Assembly: GCF_008974325.1 (NCBI RefSeq)
Contig: NZ_BKCG01000006.1
Span: 124,001 to 188,000, forward strand
DNA length: 64,000 nt
Reading direction: 5' to 3'
From: Patiriisocius marinus
GTDB taxonomy: Bacteria; Bacteroidota; Bacteroidia; Flavobacteriales; Flavobacteriaceae
In this document: positions 28,460 to 39,600 of the stretch, piece after piece
How positions within the stretch are numbered: position 1 is the first letter of the stretch
Layout: each line of letters starts with the position of its first letter
The notes under the pieces: model-generated
Told to the model about the DNA's origin: nothing
What the model saw: only the letters and a program-made list of their open reading frames with translations
Database searches by the model: none
Made by a program: the position numbers and the translations under genes

Positions 28460-28500
28460 GATGCCCTTCAATTTACTAGAAATTGAAGGGTATCTGTTTT
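28460..28500 (+). terminator. Second orphan terminator-like hairpin
   Basis: GATGCCCTTCAATTT pairs with AAATTGAAGGGTATC (one G-T pair) around a short loop, followed by TGTTTTT on the plus strand. Confidence 0.65.
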
Positions 28501-28671
28501 TATATAAATACCCCATAAAGGGTATTTCAGAAATTAGCAGTTTCAGATAATTTTGAATTACGTTTATTAATTATCTATGAAAAGAAAAATAGCCACTGTG
28601 TGTAGTACCATTACAGTTTTTTTTTGAATATTTCAATAAAATTAAAACACATAGAAAATTATTTTTTTAGC

Positions 28672-28706
28672 AAAAAAGCTGCTTTCTTTTAAGAAAACAG
28701 CTTTTT
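28672..28706 (-). terminator. Terminator after the fabH-type gene
   Basis: AAAAAGCTG and CAGCTTTTT arms with an inner CTTTCTTTT/AAGAAAA pairing. On the minus strand the stem is followed by T-rich sequence. It lies 27 bp past the stop codon at 28733. Confidence 0.75.
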
Positions 28707-28732
28707 ATTATTTTGTATAATACAGTGAAAAA

Positions 28733-29740
28733 TTACCACCGCATCACTACACTACCCCAAGTAAATCCACTACCAAAAGCAGCAAGTACCACAAGGTCAT
28801 TATCTTTAATTTTTCCAGCTTCCCAAGCTTCAGATAAAGCTATTGGAATTGAAGCTGCAGTTGTATTACCATATTTTTGAATATTATTAAACACCTTTTC
28901 ATCTGGCACTCCCATTTTCTTCTGTATATATTGAGAGATACGCAAATTAGCTTGATGTGGTATAAACATATCAATATCTGTAGTTGCTAGTCCATTCGCT
29001 TCAAGACCTTCCATTATAACTTGAGAGAAACGAACAACGGCGTGTTTAAAAACAAACTGTCCATTCATATGTGGATAGTACGGAATATTTTCTTGATCAT
29101 TTTCTGCAATAATTTCTGGAACCCAATGGTCAGTCGCTGGTCCTTGAAGTGCTAACTCATCTTTATGTTTTCCTTCACTATGCAAGTGAGTAGATAAAAT
29201 ACCCGCAGAATTACTCTCGTTTCTTGAAATAACAACTGCTCCTGCACCGTCACCAAAAATTACAGAAACACCTCTACCTCTAGTTGTCATGTCTAATCCA
29301 CCACTATGGTTTTCAGCACCAATAACTAAAACGTGTTTGTACATTCCTGTTTTAATAAATTGATCTGCAACTGAAACCGAATAAACAAACCCACTACATT
29401 GGTTACGAACATCTAATGCAGGAATTGTACGCATACCTAACATTTCTTGAACTTGAACACCACCTCCAGGAAAATACATATCTGGACTTAAAGTCGCAAA
29501 TACAATCATATCAATATCATCAGGAGTCAATCCAGCACGTTCAATAGCTATTTTTGAAGCTTTTACTCCCATTACAGATGTAGAGTTTCCGTCACCTTTT
29601 TTTATATGACGACGTTCTTTGATACCAGTTCGTTCTTGAATCCAAGCGTCATTTGTGTCCATCAATTTTGAAAGATCGTCGTTTGTAACAATATTTTCTG
29701 GTACATAATGCCCAACACCAGTAATTTTAGAGGAATACAT
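28733..29740 (-). CDS. fabH: Beta-ketoacyl-ACP synthase III (FabH family)
   Basis: FabH condenses an acyl-CoA with malonyl-ACP to begin fatty acid synthesis. The 335-residue thiolase-fold protein has the complete catalytic triad: C115 in QCSGF, H262 in PHQANLRI, and N292 in GNTTAAS. The GxGxG-like C-terminus AAFGSGFTWGS also fits. It stands alone, not in a plsX/rpmF cluster, so it may be an accessory FabH paralogue with a different starter, which is common in Flavobacteriia. Confidence 0.85.
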   Translation of the reverse strand: MYSSKITGVGHYVPENIVTNDDLSKLMDTNDAWIQERTGIKERRHIKKGDGNSTSVMGVKASKIAIERAGLTPDDIDMIVFATLSPDMYFPGGGVQVQEMLGMRTIPALDVRNQCSGFVYSVSVADQFIKTGMYKHVLVIGAENHSGGLDMTTRGRGVSVIFGDGAGAVVISRNESNSAGILSTHLHSEGKHKDELALQGPATDHWVPEIIAENDQENIPYYPHMNGQFVFKHAVVRFSQVIMEGLEANGLATTDIDMFIPHQANLRISQYIQKKMGVPDEKVFNNIQKYGNTTAASIPIALSEAWEAGKIKDNDLVVLAAFGSGFTWGSVVMRW

Positions 29741-30220
29741 ATTTAGAAATTTTAAGGCTCGAAAGATACGGATTTCGGAAAATGAATTCCTATTTATTGC
29801 TTTAATTTAATATGCATGCATAGCACTTTAAATAAGCTTCACTCTTTCGAAATGTGTTAGAATTGTTTTATATAAAAAACAAAAAAGGGAGCTTTGCTCC
29901 CTTTTTCTAAACAACCTAACCAATAAATAAAAGTCAACTTAAAAAGAACTTCTATTATAGTATAGACTTCAAATATATAATATTGTTTAATCTTTAAGTA
30001 ATTTAGATAAACAATAATTTGTTAAAGTATTCTCAACCTTTTTGTTTACCAATTTTTGTCTTGTTAGCAGAAGTAAAAATGACATGTTGTCACAAAATTT
30101 ATAATGGTACTTGTTTTGAATGTATAGATTGAAATGTTAATTCATTAATATTTTGGCGTAAGCTAAAATGTATCAAAATATAAGTTTAATTAAATCAACC
30201 CGAAATAAGGGAATATAATT
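29741..30220. other. 480-bp intergenic region between the divergent fabH and htpG genes
   Basis: It must hold both promoters. It also contains a complete terminator hairpin at 29882-29907 that ends neither flanking gene. On the minus strand a 32-codon frame (MSFLLLLTRQK...) runs from about 30085 to 29990 and lies upstream of that hairpin. No other gene was seen. Confidence 0.45.
29882..29907. terminator. Orphan bidirectional-looking terminator
   Basis: AAAAAGGGAGC-TTT-GCTCCCTTTTT is a perfect stem with A and T flanks, so it could act on either strand. It lies in a divergent promoter region where no terminator is expected. Confidence 0.75.
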
Positions 30221-32110
30221 ATGAGTACAGGAACAATTAATGTAGCGGTAGAAAATATTTTTCCGCTAATCAAAAAGTTTTTATACAGTGATCACGAGAT
30301 TTTTTTACGTGAGTTAGTTAGTAACGCGACTGATGCAACTTTAAAATTAAAACACCTTACTAATATAGGTGAAGCTAAAGTTGAATACGGAAATCCTAAA
30401 ATTGAAATTAAGATTGATAAAGAAGCAAAAACACTTCATATTATTGATCAAGGTATTGGAATGACACTTGAAGAGGTTGATAAGTACATTAACCAAATTG
30501 CATTCTCTGGAGCTGAAGAGTTTATTGAAAAATACAAAGATACTAAAGGAGAAGACGCAGGAATTATTGGTCATTTTGGTCTTGGTTTCTATTCTGCTTT
30601 TATGGTTGCAGATAAAGTTGAAATCATAACAAAAAGTTTTAAAGATGAACCTGCTGCTCACTGGAGCTGTGATGGATCGCCAAATTACACTTTAGAAGAA
30701 GCTTCTAAAACAGAAAGAGGAACAGAAATCATTCTTCATATTTCGGAAGATGAAAAAGACTTTCTTGAAGACTCTAAAATCACAGAGCTTTTAGTAAAGT
30801 ATAACAAGTTTATGCCTATTCCAATCAAATTTGGAACTAAAACTGAAACGCTTCCTAAGCCAGAAGATGCTAAAGAAGAAGACCCTGCACCTACGCAAGA
30901 GGTTGACAACATTATCAACAACCCTACACCAGCGTGGACAAAAGCACCTACGGAATTAAAGGATGAAGATTATTCTTCTTTCTATCGTGAGATGTATCCA
31001 ATGCAATTTGAGGAACCGCTTTTCAATATTCATTTAAATGTAGATTATCCTTTCAACTTAACAGGTATTTTATACTTCCCTAAGATGAGTCAGGATATGC
31101 AGATTCAAAAAGACAAAATCCAACTATACCAAAACCAAGTTTTTGTAACAGATAATGTTGAAGGGATCGTTCCAGAATTTTTACAGATGCTTCGTGGGGT
31201 GATTGACTCACCAGATATTCCTTTAAATGTTTCTCGTAGTTATTTACAAGCTGATGGAGCTGTAAAGAAAATCTCTAGTTATATTACACGTAAAGTAGGA
31301 GATAAATTAAAGAGTCTTTTCAACGGAAATCGTGAAGACTTTGAAGCAAAGTGGAATGACATTAAAATAGTGATTGAATATGGTATGCTTACAGAAGAGA
31401 AATTCTTCGACAAAGCACAAGACTTTATGTTGTATCCTACTGTTGATGGTAAGTATTACACTTTTGCTGAATTAAAAGAAAAATTAGCTACAACTCAAAC
31501 TGATAAGGATGGTAAGCTAGTTTTACTTTATGCAAGCAATACAGAAGATCAGCACAGTTATATTCAGTCAGCTAAAGACAAAGGGTACGAAGTACTCTTA
31601 TTAGACTCTCCTATTATTGCTCATTTAATGCAAAAAATGGAATCTACTAATAACGATGTAAACTTTGCTAGAGTTGATGGAGATCATATTGATAATTTAA
31701 TTAAAAAGGACGAAGAAGCAATTTCTAAACTTAACGATGAGGAAAAAGAAACGCTTAAAACTTTTTTAACTGAAACTATTCCTTCAGATAAATTTACAGT
31801 ACAATTAGAAGCTATGGACAGTTCAGCAAATGCATTCACGATTACAGAGCCTGAATTTATGCGCCGTATGAAAGAAATGCAACAGTCTGGAGGTGGCGGA
31901 ATGTTTGGTTTAGGTGGCATGCCTGATATGTACAATCTTATCGTTAACACTAATAATGAGTTAGTAGCTGAAATATTAAACACGAAGACAGCTAAGAAAA
32001 AAGAACGATTGGTAAGTCAAGCTTTAGATTTAGCTAAACTTAGCAAAGGACTTCTTAAAGGTGAAGAAATGACTGCCTTTATTAAACGCAGTTACGAGAT
32101 GATTAAATAA
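30221..32110 (+). CDS. htpG: Chaperone HtpG (Hsp90)
   Basis: HtpG is the bacterial cytosolic Hsp90 ATPase. The 629-residue protein has the GHKL ATP site with E31 and N35 (RELVSNATDA), the DQGIGMT and GHFGLGFYSAF lid motifs, the middle-domain catalytic segment including SRSYLQAD, and a C-terminal dimerisation domain. It is full length, and a terminator follows 26 bp after the stop. Confidence 0.95.
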   Translation: MSTGTINVAVENIFPLIKKFLYSDHEIFLRELVSNATDATLKLKHLTNIGEAKVEYGNPKIEIKIDKEAKTLHIIDQGIGMTLEEVDKYINQIAFSGAEEFIEKYKDTKGEDAGIIGHFGLGFYSAFMVADKVEIITKSFKDEPAAHWSCDGSPNYTLEEASKTERGTEIILHISEDEKDFLEDSKITELLVKYNKFMPIPIKFGTKTETLPKPEDAKEEDPAPTQEVDNIINNPTPAWTKAPTELKDEDYSSFYREMYPMQFEEPLFNIHLNVDYPFNLTGILYFPKMSQDMQIQKDKIQLYQNQVFVTDNVEGIVPEFLQMLRGVIDSPDIPLNVSRSYLQADGAVKKISSYITRKVGDKLKSLFNGNREDFEAKWNDIKIVIEYGMLTEEKFFDKAQDFMLYPTVDGKYYTFAELKEKLATTQTDKDGKLVLLYASNTEDQHSYIQSAKDKGYEVLLLDSPIIAHLMQKMESTNNDVNFARVDGDHIDNLIKKDEEAISKLNDEEKETLKTFLTETIPSDKFTVQLEAMDSSANAFTITEPEFMRRMKEMQQSGGGGMFGLGGMPDMYNLIVNTNNELVAEILNTKTAKKKERLVSQALDLAKLSKGLLKGEEMTAFIKRSYEMIK

Positions 32111-32135
32111 TATTTAATCTATATCAATTAAGTTT

Positions 32136-32167
32136 AAAAATCCGTTCAGAAATGAGCGGATTTTTTT
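32136..32167 (+). terminator. Terminator after htpG
   Basis: AAAAATCCG and CGGATTTTTTT arms around a 12-base loop, with a T tract on the plus strand. Confidence 0.8.
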
Positions 32168-32405
32168 ATCCAAATTTTTAAAGCTCCAAATACAATCAAT
32201 GAAAACAGAAAATATATAATTTATAATTAGCCTATTAAATTATCGATTTCACATTTACACTATTCATTTTCAGGGAATTTGAAATAAATTACACTTTTGT
32301 GATATAAAATGTATTATTCATAATTAATTGAGAATGTGATATTAATTAGGTTTTTATTACCTTGACACCCTATTAATTATTGAATATAATCCTACATTTT
32401 ATCTG

Positions 32406-35400
32406 ATGAAATTACTTTTAAAATTAAAAAAACAAGTGGCATTTATTGCAGTTGCGCTTTTTGCTTCAACAATTGTTGCGCAAAATAGTGATGAAACTAC
32501 TACTAGTTCAGACTATACTCCTAGTGACAATCCTACTTTAGTATTAACTCCTACTAACTTTTTTGTTTCAGCAGCGGTCAGAGACCTACCTGTTTGTGAT
32601 GACTTATCCACTTTTGATGGTTTTATAGTACCTAAAGACGGTGCCAATACAAGTCACGATATGAGTGAGAAAAGAAAAAGAAAATTAGCTCATTTAAATG
32701 CTGCAGGTAGAAGTAGCACGACTATTGACCCAAAAATGCAAATGGATATTGCTCCAGATGAATCTGGTTTAAACAGAGCGCCAATTGTAAATTTTGATGA
32801 TGTAGGTAATACTTCTGCTCCACCAGATCCTTCAATGGCTGTTGGTCCTAATCATATTGTAACAATGCAAAATGGTGTATGGGCAGTTTATGATAAAACT
32901 GGTACAATGGCTGCTGGTTTCCCAAAAACGTTAAATGATCCTCTTTCAGGACCTAATCACGCAGACAACGCTGGTGATCCAGTTGTAATGTATGATAGAG
33001 AAGCAGACAGATGGTTTATATCACAATTCCAATTATCTGGAAATGCAAATTTATCTGACAATGTATTTTTAATAGGAATTTCAACTACACCAGATCCTAC
33101 AGGTGCTTTCAATATTTACGAATATGAACTTCCAGCAGGTAATGATTATCCGCACTATGGTGTTTGGGGTGATAGTTATGTAACAGCTGGTAACTTTACA
33201 GGTGCTCAAAAAGTTTACACTTTCAATAGAAATAAAATGTTAGCCGGTGACCCTACCGCTGAGATTGTAGGGTTCTCTCCAACTAACCTAGGTGTTGGTG
33301 GTTTTGCTGCTCCTATTCCAGTTCACTCTGAAGCCGCTGGTGCTGCAACAGGGGATATTAAGATTGTCTATTATCAAGATGATGCTTTTGGCGGTGTTAA
33401 TTCAGATCATATCGGTATGTGGAATATTGACATGGATTGGACAAACGCCACTACTATTAACAACTCTACCATTTCTGATAAAGTTGAAATACCTACAGCA
33501 CCATTTGATGCAGCAATAGCTGGTGGCTTTGCTAACATTGCACAACCTGGAACTACACAACGAATCGATGCTATTGTTGGGGCGGTTATGAATATGTCGC
33601 ACTGGTATAAATTTCCAACACACGAATCTATATTATTGAACTGGGTTGTCGAAATCCAAGATGGAACGCAGAAATCTGGAATTCGTTGGGTTGAACTTAG
33701 AAGTACAAATGCAGGAAACACCTGGAGTGTCTACCAAGAAGGTACATTTACTGATCCAGCTGCTACAACTGTTGCAGAAAAAGAATCTGTTTTTATGGGT
33801 TGTATCTCAATGGATAGTCAGGGAAATATAGGATTAGGATACACTAAAGCCGGAACAAACACCTTTCCTTCTCTTTATTATACAGGTAGAATGGATGGCG
33901 ATCCTTTAGGAACTATGACAGTTCCTGAAGAGTTAGCAATTGCAGGTACAACTTCAGTTACATTCAATGATCGTTATGGTGACTACGGACAAGGAGTAAC
34001 TGACCCTGTAGATGACTTAACTTTTTGGGTTACATCAGAATACTCAGGAGACCCTGGGTTCAATAGAAAATCGAGAGTTTACTCCTATAAACTAGCTTCA
34101 GATATTCCATTAGAAATTACTTGTCCAAATGATATAACTGTTAACTGTGGGGATGATACATCACCTGCAAATACAGGAATGGCTACAGCAGTATCTGACT
34201 GTGACCCTAACCCGTCTGTTTCATTTGAGGACGTTATAGAATCAACTTGTGGAAACACTCAAATAATTACCCGTACTTGGACTGCTGAAGATTCTTGTGG
34301 AAACGATTCAGTAACTTGTATTCAAACCATTACCACACAAGATATTACTGGCCCTACAGTAGTTTGTCCAGATAATATAATTATAGACAATGATACAGAT
34401 CAATGTACTGCTGTAGTAACTTTTGATGTTACAGGAAGTGACACTTGTGGAGATGTGACTATCACTCAAGTAAACGGATTACCTTCAGGAAGTGAATTCC
34501 CAATTGGTGATACTACCAATGAATTTGAAGTTACTGATGACTGCGGAAATGTTACAATATGTTCTTTTGTCGTTACTGTCGAAAATTCAGTAATACCAGA
34601 AGCAATTTGCCAAGATATTACTGTAGAACTCGATATAAATGGAATAGCTACAATTACATCTGCAGATGTTAATGGTGGAACTGGAACAGTTTGCGTTAGT
34701 GACAATGCAAGTATTGATATAGATACTTTCGATTGCTCAAATATTGGAGAAAATGATGTTGTTCTAACGGTAATTGACAATGAAGGAGATTCAGCAAGCT
34801 GTATCGCAGTTGTGACAATTGAAGATAATCTAGCTCCTGAGGTGGTTTGCGAACCTATTACGGTTGAATTAGATGAAAATGGAATGGCTGTAATAACTGG
34901 TGAAATGGTAGCTGGTGCAAGTACTGACAACTGTGCTATTGATTCTATTGTAATTACGACACCTACTACAACATTTGACTGTACAATGGTTGGTGAACAC
35001 GCAGTTTCAGTTATAGTTACTGATGTTAACGGAAATTCAAGTACTTGTGACACAACAGTTACTATTGTTGATGCTACTTTACCTACTGCTATTTGCCAGG
35101 ACTTAACACTTGAACTGGATACAGACGGTCTTGCTGTAATTGATGTGACAGATATTAATAATGGAAGTTTTGACAACTGTGGAGATGTTACCGTCGAAAT
35201 AGATGTAACATCTTTCAACTGTGACAACGTAGGAGAAAACGATATTACACTTACCGTAACTGATATCAACGGAAACGTATCACAATGTATTGCTACTGTT
35301 ACTATTGAAGACAACACAGCACCTTTAATAGTTTGTCAAGATATTACAGTAGAACTTGGTGACACTAATTTTGTTGCGATCCAACCTTCAGATATAGATG

Positions 35401-36320
35401 GTGGAAGTTCTGATAACTGTGAAATTGTATCAATGACTATCGATGTTGAATCTTTTGACTGTACTAACATTGGTGATAACGATGTTCTTTTAACGATTAC
35501 AGATTCAAGTGGTAACATTTCAGAATGTACTGCTGTAGTTACTGTTATCGAAAGTGTTTTTGCTCCTAATGCAGTTTGCCAAAACCTTACAGTGACGCTA
35601 ATGGAAGATGGAACTGCTACGGTAATTCCTTCAGATTTTGATAACGGATCAACTGGTATTCGCTGTTTCGATGGTTTATCAATAAGCCAAGATACTTTTG
35701 ACTGTGATGACATAGGTGAGACTATCCAAGTATTATTTACCGTTACTAATTCAGCTGGAGACACTGATAGTTGTGTTGCATTAGTAAATGTAGTCGATGG
35801 GTTGGCTCCAGAAGTTGTTTGTCCAGAAGATCAAACAGTAACCTCTATAAATGGACCATTTGAGTTACCAGATTACTTTGCTATAGGTGATGCCATCGCG
35901 ACAGATAATTGTACAGATCCTATTACAACATACGAGCAAGATCCACTACCTGGCACTTTATTAGATACTGGTGTACATACCGTAACAATTACTGTTCAGG
36001 ATGCAAATGGTTTCGAAGCAGCATGTTCATTCGAGATTACAGTAGAAATTGTACTAGGTGCTGATACAAATGAAATAGCACTTAACACATTAACGCTTTT
36101 CCCTAATCCAGCTAGTCAACAAATTACAATTAGCAATCCACAAGGAGCTCTAATTAAAAATGTAACTATTTACGACATAACTGGAAGATTAGTAATTTCT
36201 AAAAAAGGACGTATTGAAGCAAATAAAACTATTAATATAGAATCATTATTATCAGGAAATTATTTAGTTATTATTGAAGGTAAGTTTGGACAGGTTACTA
36301 AACAATTTATTAAAAAATAA
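32406..36320 (+). CDS. T9SS-exported propeller-like protein with HYR-like repeats
   Basis: The 1304-residue secreted protein has a signal peptide (MKLLLKLKKQ...VAQ). An N-terminal region of about 100-560 is rich in short beta motifs (DPSMAVGPNHIV; DPVVMYDREADRWF), suggesting a sialidase-like or BNR-type beta-propeller. From about 568 the protein consists of repeated HYR-like beta-sandwiches of about 80 residues (ICQDITVELD; FDCSNIGENDV), each with conserved cysteines. The last 75 residues are a T9SS type A sorting domain (LFPNPASQQITI; YDITGRLV). It is the first of four head-to-tail genes with this tail. No catalytic motif was recognised; adhesion is inferred from architecture. Confidence 0.85.
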   Translation: MKLLLKLKKQVAFIAVALFASTIVAQNSDETTTSSDYTPSDNPTLVLTPTNFFVSAAVRDLPVCDDLSTFDGFIVPKDGANTSHDMSEKRKRKLAHLNAAGRSSTTIDPKMQMDIAPDESGLNRAPIVNFDDVGNTSAPPDPSMAVGPNHIVTMQNGVWAVYDKTGTMAAGFPKTLNDPLSGPNHADNAGDPVVMYDREADRWFISQFQLSGNANLSDNVFLIGISTTPDPTGAFNIYEYELPAGNDYPHYGVWGDSYVTAGNFTGAQKVYTFNRNKMLAGDPTAEIVGFSPTNLGVGGFAAPIPVHSEAAGAATGDIKIVYYQDDAFGGVNSDHIGMWNIDMDWTNATTINNSTISDKVEIPTAPFDAAIAGGFANIAQPGTTQRIDAIVGAVMNMSHWYKFPTHESILLNWVVEIQDGTQKSGIRWVELRSTNAGNTWSVYQEGTFTDPAATTVAEKESVFMGCISMDSQGNIGLGYTKAGTNTFPSLYYTGRMDGDPLGTMTVPEELAIAGTTSVTFNDRYGDYGQGVTDPVDDLTFWVTSEYSGDPGFNRKSRVYSYKLASDIPLEITCPNDITVNCGDDTSPANTGMATAVSDCDPNPSVSFEDVIESTCGNTQIITRTWTAEDSCGNDSVTCIQTITTQDITGPTVVCPDNIIIDNDTDQCTAVVTFDVTGSDTCGDVTITQVNGLPSGSEFPIGDTTNEFEVTDDCGNVTICSFVVTVENSVIPEAICQDITVELDINGIATITSADVNGGTGTVCVSDNASIDIDTFDCSNIGENDVVLTVIDNEGDSASCIAVVTIEDNLAPEVVCEPITVELDENGMAVITGEMVAGASTDNCAIDSIVITTPTTTFDCTMVGEHAVSVIVTDVNGNSSTCDTTVTIVDATLPTAICQDLTLELDTDGLAVIDVTDINNGSFDNCGDVTVEIDVTSFNCDNVGENDITLTVTDINGNVSQCIATVTIEDNTAPLIVCQDITVELGDTNFVAIQPSDIDGGSSDNCEIVSMTIDVESFDCTNIGDNDVLLTITDSSGNISECTAVVTVIESVFAPNAVCQNLTVTLMEDGTATVIPSDFDNGSTGIRCFDGLSISQDTFDCDDIGETIQVLFTVTNSAGDTDSCVALVNVVDGLAPEVVCPEDQTVTSINGPFELPDYFAIGDAIATDNCTDPITTYEQDPLPGTLLDTGVHTVTITVQDANGFEAACSFEITVEIVLGADTNEIALNTLTLFPNPASQQITISNPQGALIKNVTIYDITGRLVISKKGRIEANKTINIESLLSGNYLVIIEGKFGQVTKQFIKK

Positions 36321-36343
36321 TAACCTTAACATAAAGTATTTAT

Positions 36344-36381
36344 AAGCAATCACTCATATTCGTGGGTGATTGCTTTTTTTT
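36344..36381 (+). terminator. Terminator, copy 1 of a duplicated intergenic segment
   Basis: AAGCAATCAC and GTGATTGCTT arms with a T9 tract. A nearly identical hairpin occurs at 49945-49982. Confidence 0.85.
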
Positions 36382-36668
36382 TAATGACTTATATTTTTCT
36401 ATTCTGAAATAGTAATGCACATGAAATTTCGGCATCTACATATTACACTAAATGCTATTAAAATCAGCAAAATTTTCTCATAAAAATATCCCTTTCATGC
36501 ATTTAAAGCTATTAGTTAATTAACTTTATCTAGAAGTAAAATACATTGTAATTAATTGAATATTAATTATTAATCTAAACCACAATTTTTTATACACGAC
36601 AATAATCTCTATTTTCGTGAGATAGCAATTTTAGGAAATGCTATATTAGATCATTATAAATTCCATAT
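36382..36668 (+). promoter_or_regulatory. Leader/promoter region of the M36 peptidase gene, duplicated at 49983-50258
   Basis: The stretch shares long matching blocks with the DNA before the decayed copy at 50259: for example TACATT(G/A)TAATTAATTGAAT, ACAATAATCTCTATTTT and the final AAATTCCAT(A/T)TATGAAATTAAG. Conservation across both copies suggests the duplicated unit carried its promoter. No perfect -7 box was placed. Confidence 0.5.
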
Positions 36669-39600
36669 ATGAAATTAAGAAAACTACTCTCACTATTATT
36701 AATCCTAGTTTGTTTCAGTGCTTTTTCACAAAAACATAGCAAAGCCGAACAAGGAATTTCTAATATCTCGCTCAAACAATTAATTGAAAAAAAAGATAAT
36801 TCGTTTGTTATCACTAAAGAAAATACAAGCTCTACAAGTGGTATTAGACATGTTTACCTTAGACAAGCTATCAATGGTATCGAAGTTTTAGGCACAGAAT
36901 CTAGTATTCACCTTAGAGCAGATGGTTCAGCATTAAAAACTTATAATAGTTTTGTAGATAATATTACAGCAACAGTAAAATCATCCTCAGCATCATTAAC
37001 TGCTTCACAAGCAATTGCTGCTGTAGCACAGAATAAAGGATATAATTTAAATTCTTTAAGTGTAATTGAAACTCCAACAGGAACAAATAGAAAATCCCTT
37101 TATTCTAAAGCTGGAATTTCAAAACTTGACATTCCTGCTAAACTAGTATATTTTAAAGATGAAAATAATAATACCAACTTAGCTTGGGATCTATCAATCT
37201 ACGAAACATCAAGTACTAATTGGTTCAACTATATAGTTGATGCCTCTAATGGAACTATTTTAGCAAGCTACAACTGGACACTCTCGTGTAATATATTAGG
37301 TAATCATGAGGACCACGCACACAATAACAATGAAACAGCTTTTGTTGGACCTTTAAACAATACCGCAATTACAATAGAAGATGAAACTGCTTTAGTTGGT
37401 AGCTACTTCGTTTACCCAATGCCTATAGAGTCTCCTAACTTTGGAGCCGCAAGTGTGGTAGTAGATCCTGATAATGCCATTGCTTCTCCTTTTGGCTGGC
37501 ACGATACAGATGGAACTGCAGGAGCAGAATTTACAATCACAAGAGGAAATAATGTATTTGCTTACGAAGATGGCGACAATGCAGGATTTAGTCCTGACGG
37601 TGGAGCAGCACTTAGTTTCAACTTTCCAATAAATCCTACATATACCGTTGGTGACCAATCTGAATCTGGAATTATTACAAACTTATTTTACTGGAATAAC
37701 ATTATTCACGATGTAACTTATCAATATGGTTTTGATTCAGCATCTGGAAATTTTCAAGAAAACACATATGGCAACGGAGGATTAGGAAATGACTCTGTAA
37801 ATGCTGAAGCACAGGATGGATCAGGAACTTGTAACGCAAATATGGGAACTGGGCCTGATGGTGCATCGCCTACTATGCAAATGTATGTTTGTGGAGACAG
37901 AGATGGAGATGTAGATAACGGTGTAATTGTCCACGAATATGTTCACGGTGTAACAACAAGATTAACAGGTGGAGCAAATAATGCCAATTGTTTATTTAAT
38001 GATGAACAAATGGGTGAAGGTTGGAGTGACTATTATGCTTTAATGTTAACTATTGACGCTGCTGATGTAGCAACTGATGCAAGACCAATGGGTACTTGGC
38101 TAATAGGAGAAGGACCTAATGGAAACGGAATTAGAACGTTCCCTTACAGTACTGACTTTGCTATCAACTCACATACATACGATGATATTAACACAGAGTC
38201 TATTCCTCACGGAGTTGGATCTGTTTGGGCTGAAATGCTATGGGAAATGACTTGGGAAATTATCGCCGTTGAAGGTTTTGACCCAGATATTTATAATGGT
38301 ACTGGCGGAAACAATACAGCATTAGCACTCGTTACTGAAGGATTAAAGCTACAACCTTGTTCTCCTGGTTTTGTTGATGGTCGTGATGCAATATTAGCTG
38401 CGGACGAAGCACTATACGGAGGAAGTCACGCTTGTGAAATATGGGCTGCATTCGCTCGTAGAGGGTTAGGTTTTAGCGCCTCGCAAGGAAGTAGTAATAG
38501 TAGAAGTGATGGTACAGAAGCATTTGACCTCCCTCCTTCTTTTTCCTCATTAGAGGTTATCGATGAAATTTGCCTTGCTGGTGGTATAGTAACCGGATTA
38601 GGTGGTGGTTCACCTACAGGTGGAGTTTATAGTGGTGCTGGTATCACAGATGATGGAAACGGAACTACTTATACATTTGACCCTAGTGTCGCTGGAGCAG
38701 GAAATGTTACTGTAAGTTATAGCACAATCGACTTTTGTACAGGTGCTCCTGGAATATTAATGGATGACATTTTAGTAACTGATGAACCGCCAGTTCTTAT
38801 TTGTATAGGATCTGGAATTACAGTACTTGATGGTTCTGCAGAAAATAGTCCAGCATTAAATATTGAAGATTTGACAACAGTTTCAACTACAATCGAAATT
38901 ACTGAAGATTTTAATATTACTGACCTCAACGTTGCTTTAGATATAGAGCACACTTATGTTGAAGATATGATTATAACACTAATTTCTCCAGCATTAACTC
39001 CAGTGGTTATTTTTGATGGAAATGCTGATGGATGTAGTGGTAATGATTTAATTACATTATTAGACGATGAATCAACAAACCCATTAATATGTGGCAACCC
39101 AATAGCTTACAACCAACTTGATTACATACCTAGCAATGCTTTAGCTGGTTTTAATGGCGAAAGTACACTCGGTACTTGGACTTTGACTATTCAAGATACA
39201 TTTAATGGAGACCCCGGAATTTTAAACAATTGGAGAATAGATTATTTTTCTGAAATTAATTCAGTACCACTGGATGTTACCTTAGACGTTAATGGAACTG
39301 CTACAATAAATGCAGATCAATTATTAGAAAGTGTTTTACTTGAGTGCGGTGGTTATACAGTTACAGCAGGAACACCATTAGCAACAACTGTTACATTTAC
39401 AATACCAGATATTGGATTAAACAACGTAGATGTACTTGTAACTAGTGATACTGGTCAAACTGCAACGTGTGTTGCAGTAGTTAACGTAATTGAAAATATG
39501 GATGGTGGTCAAGCTATAACTTGCCCAGAAGATGTTACTATTGAATGTGGAGAAGATACGTCGCCTGCAAACACTGGTACCGCAACAGCAGTTTCAAATT

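Larger units (their letters stand above)
28056..28732. other. 677-bp gene-poor region with several hairpins
   Basis: No convincing gene is seen. The region contains a 30-codon frame (28112-28204), two plus-strand terminator-like hairpins (28234-28265, 28460-28500), an inverted repeat AAATACCC/GGGTATTT at about 28507-28528, and the fabH terminator. A -7-like box TAGGTTTG lies at 28442-28449. Two plus-strand terminators with no annotated gene upstream suggest one or two small transcripts. Confidence 0.5.

Noticed and set aside
34466-35764. Long minus-strand open frames opposite the HYR-like repeats (also at 39800-40699, 47357-49147, 55252-57138)
   Set aside because: They are S/V/T-rich mirror images of the repeated coding strand, lack start signals and domains, and recur wherever the HYR repeats occur.
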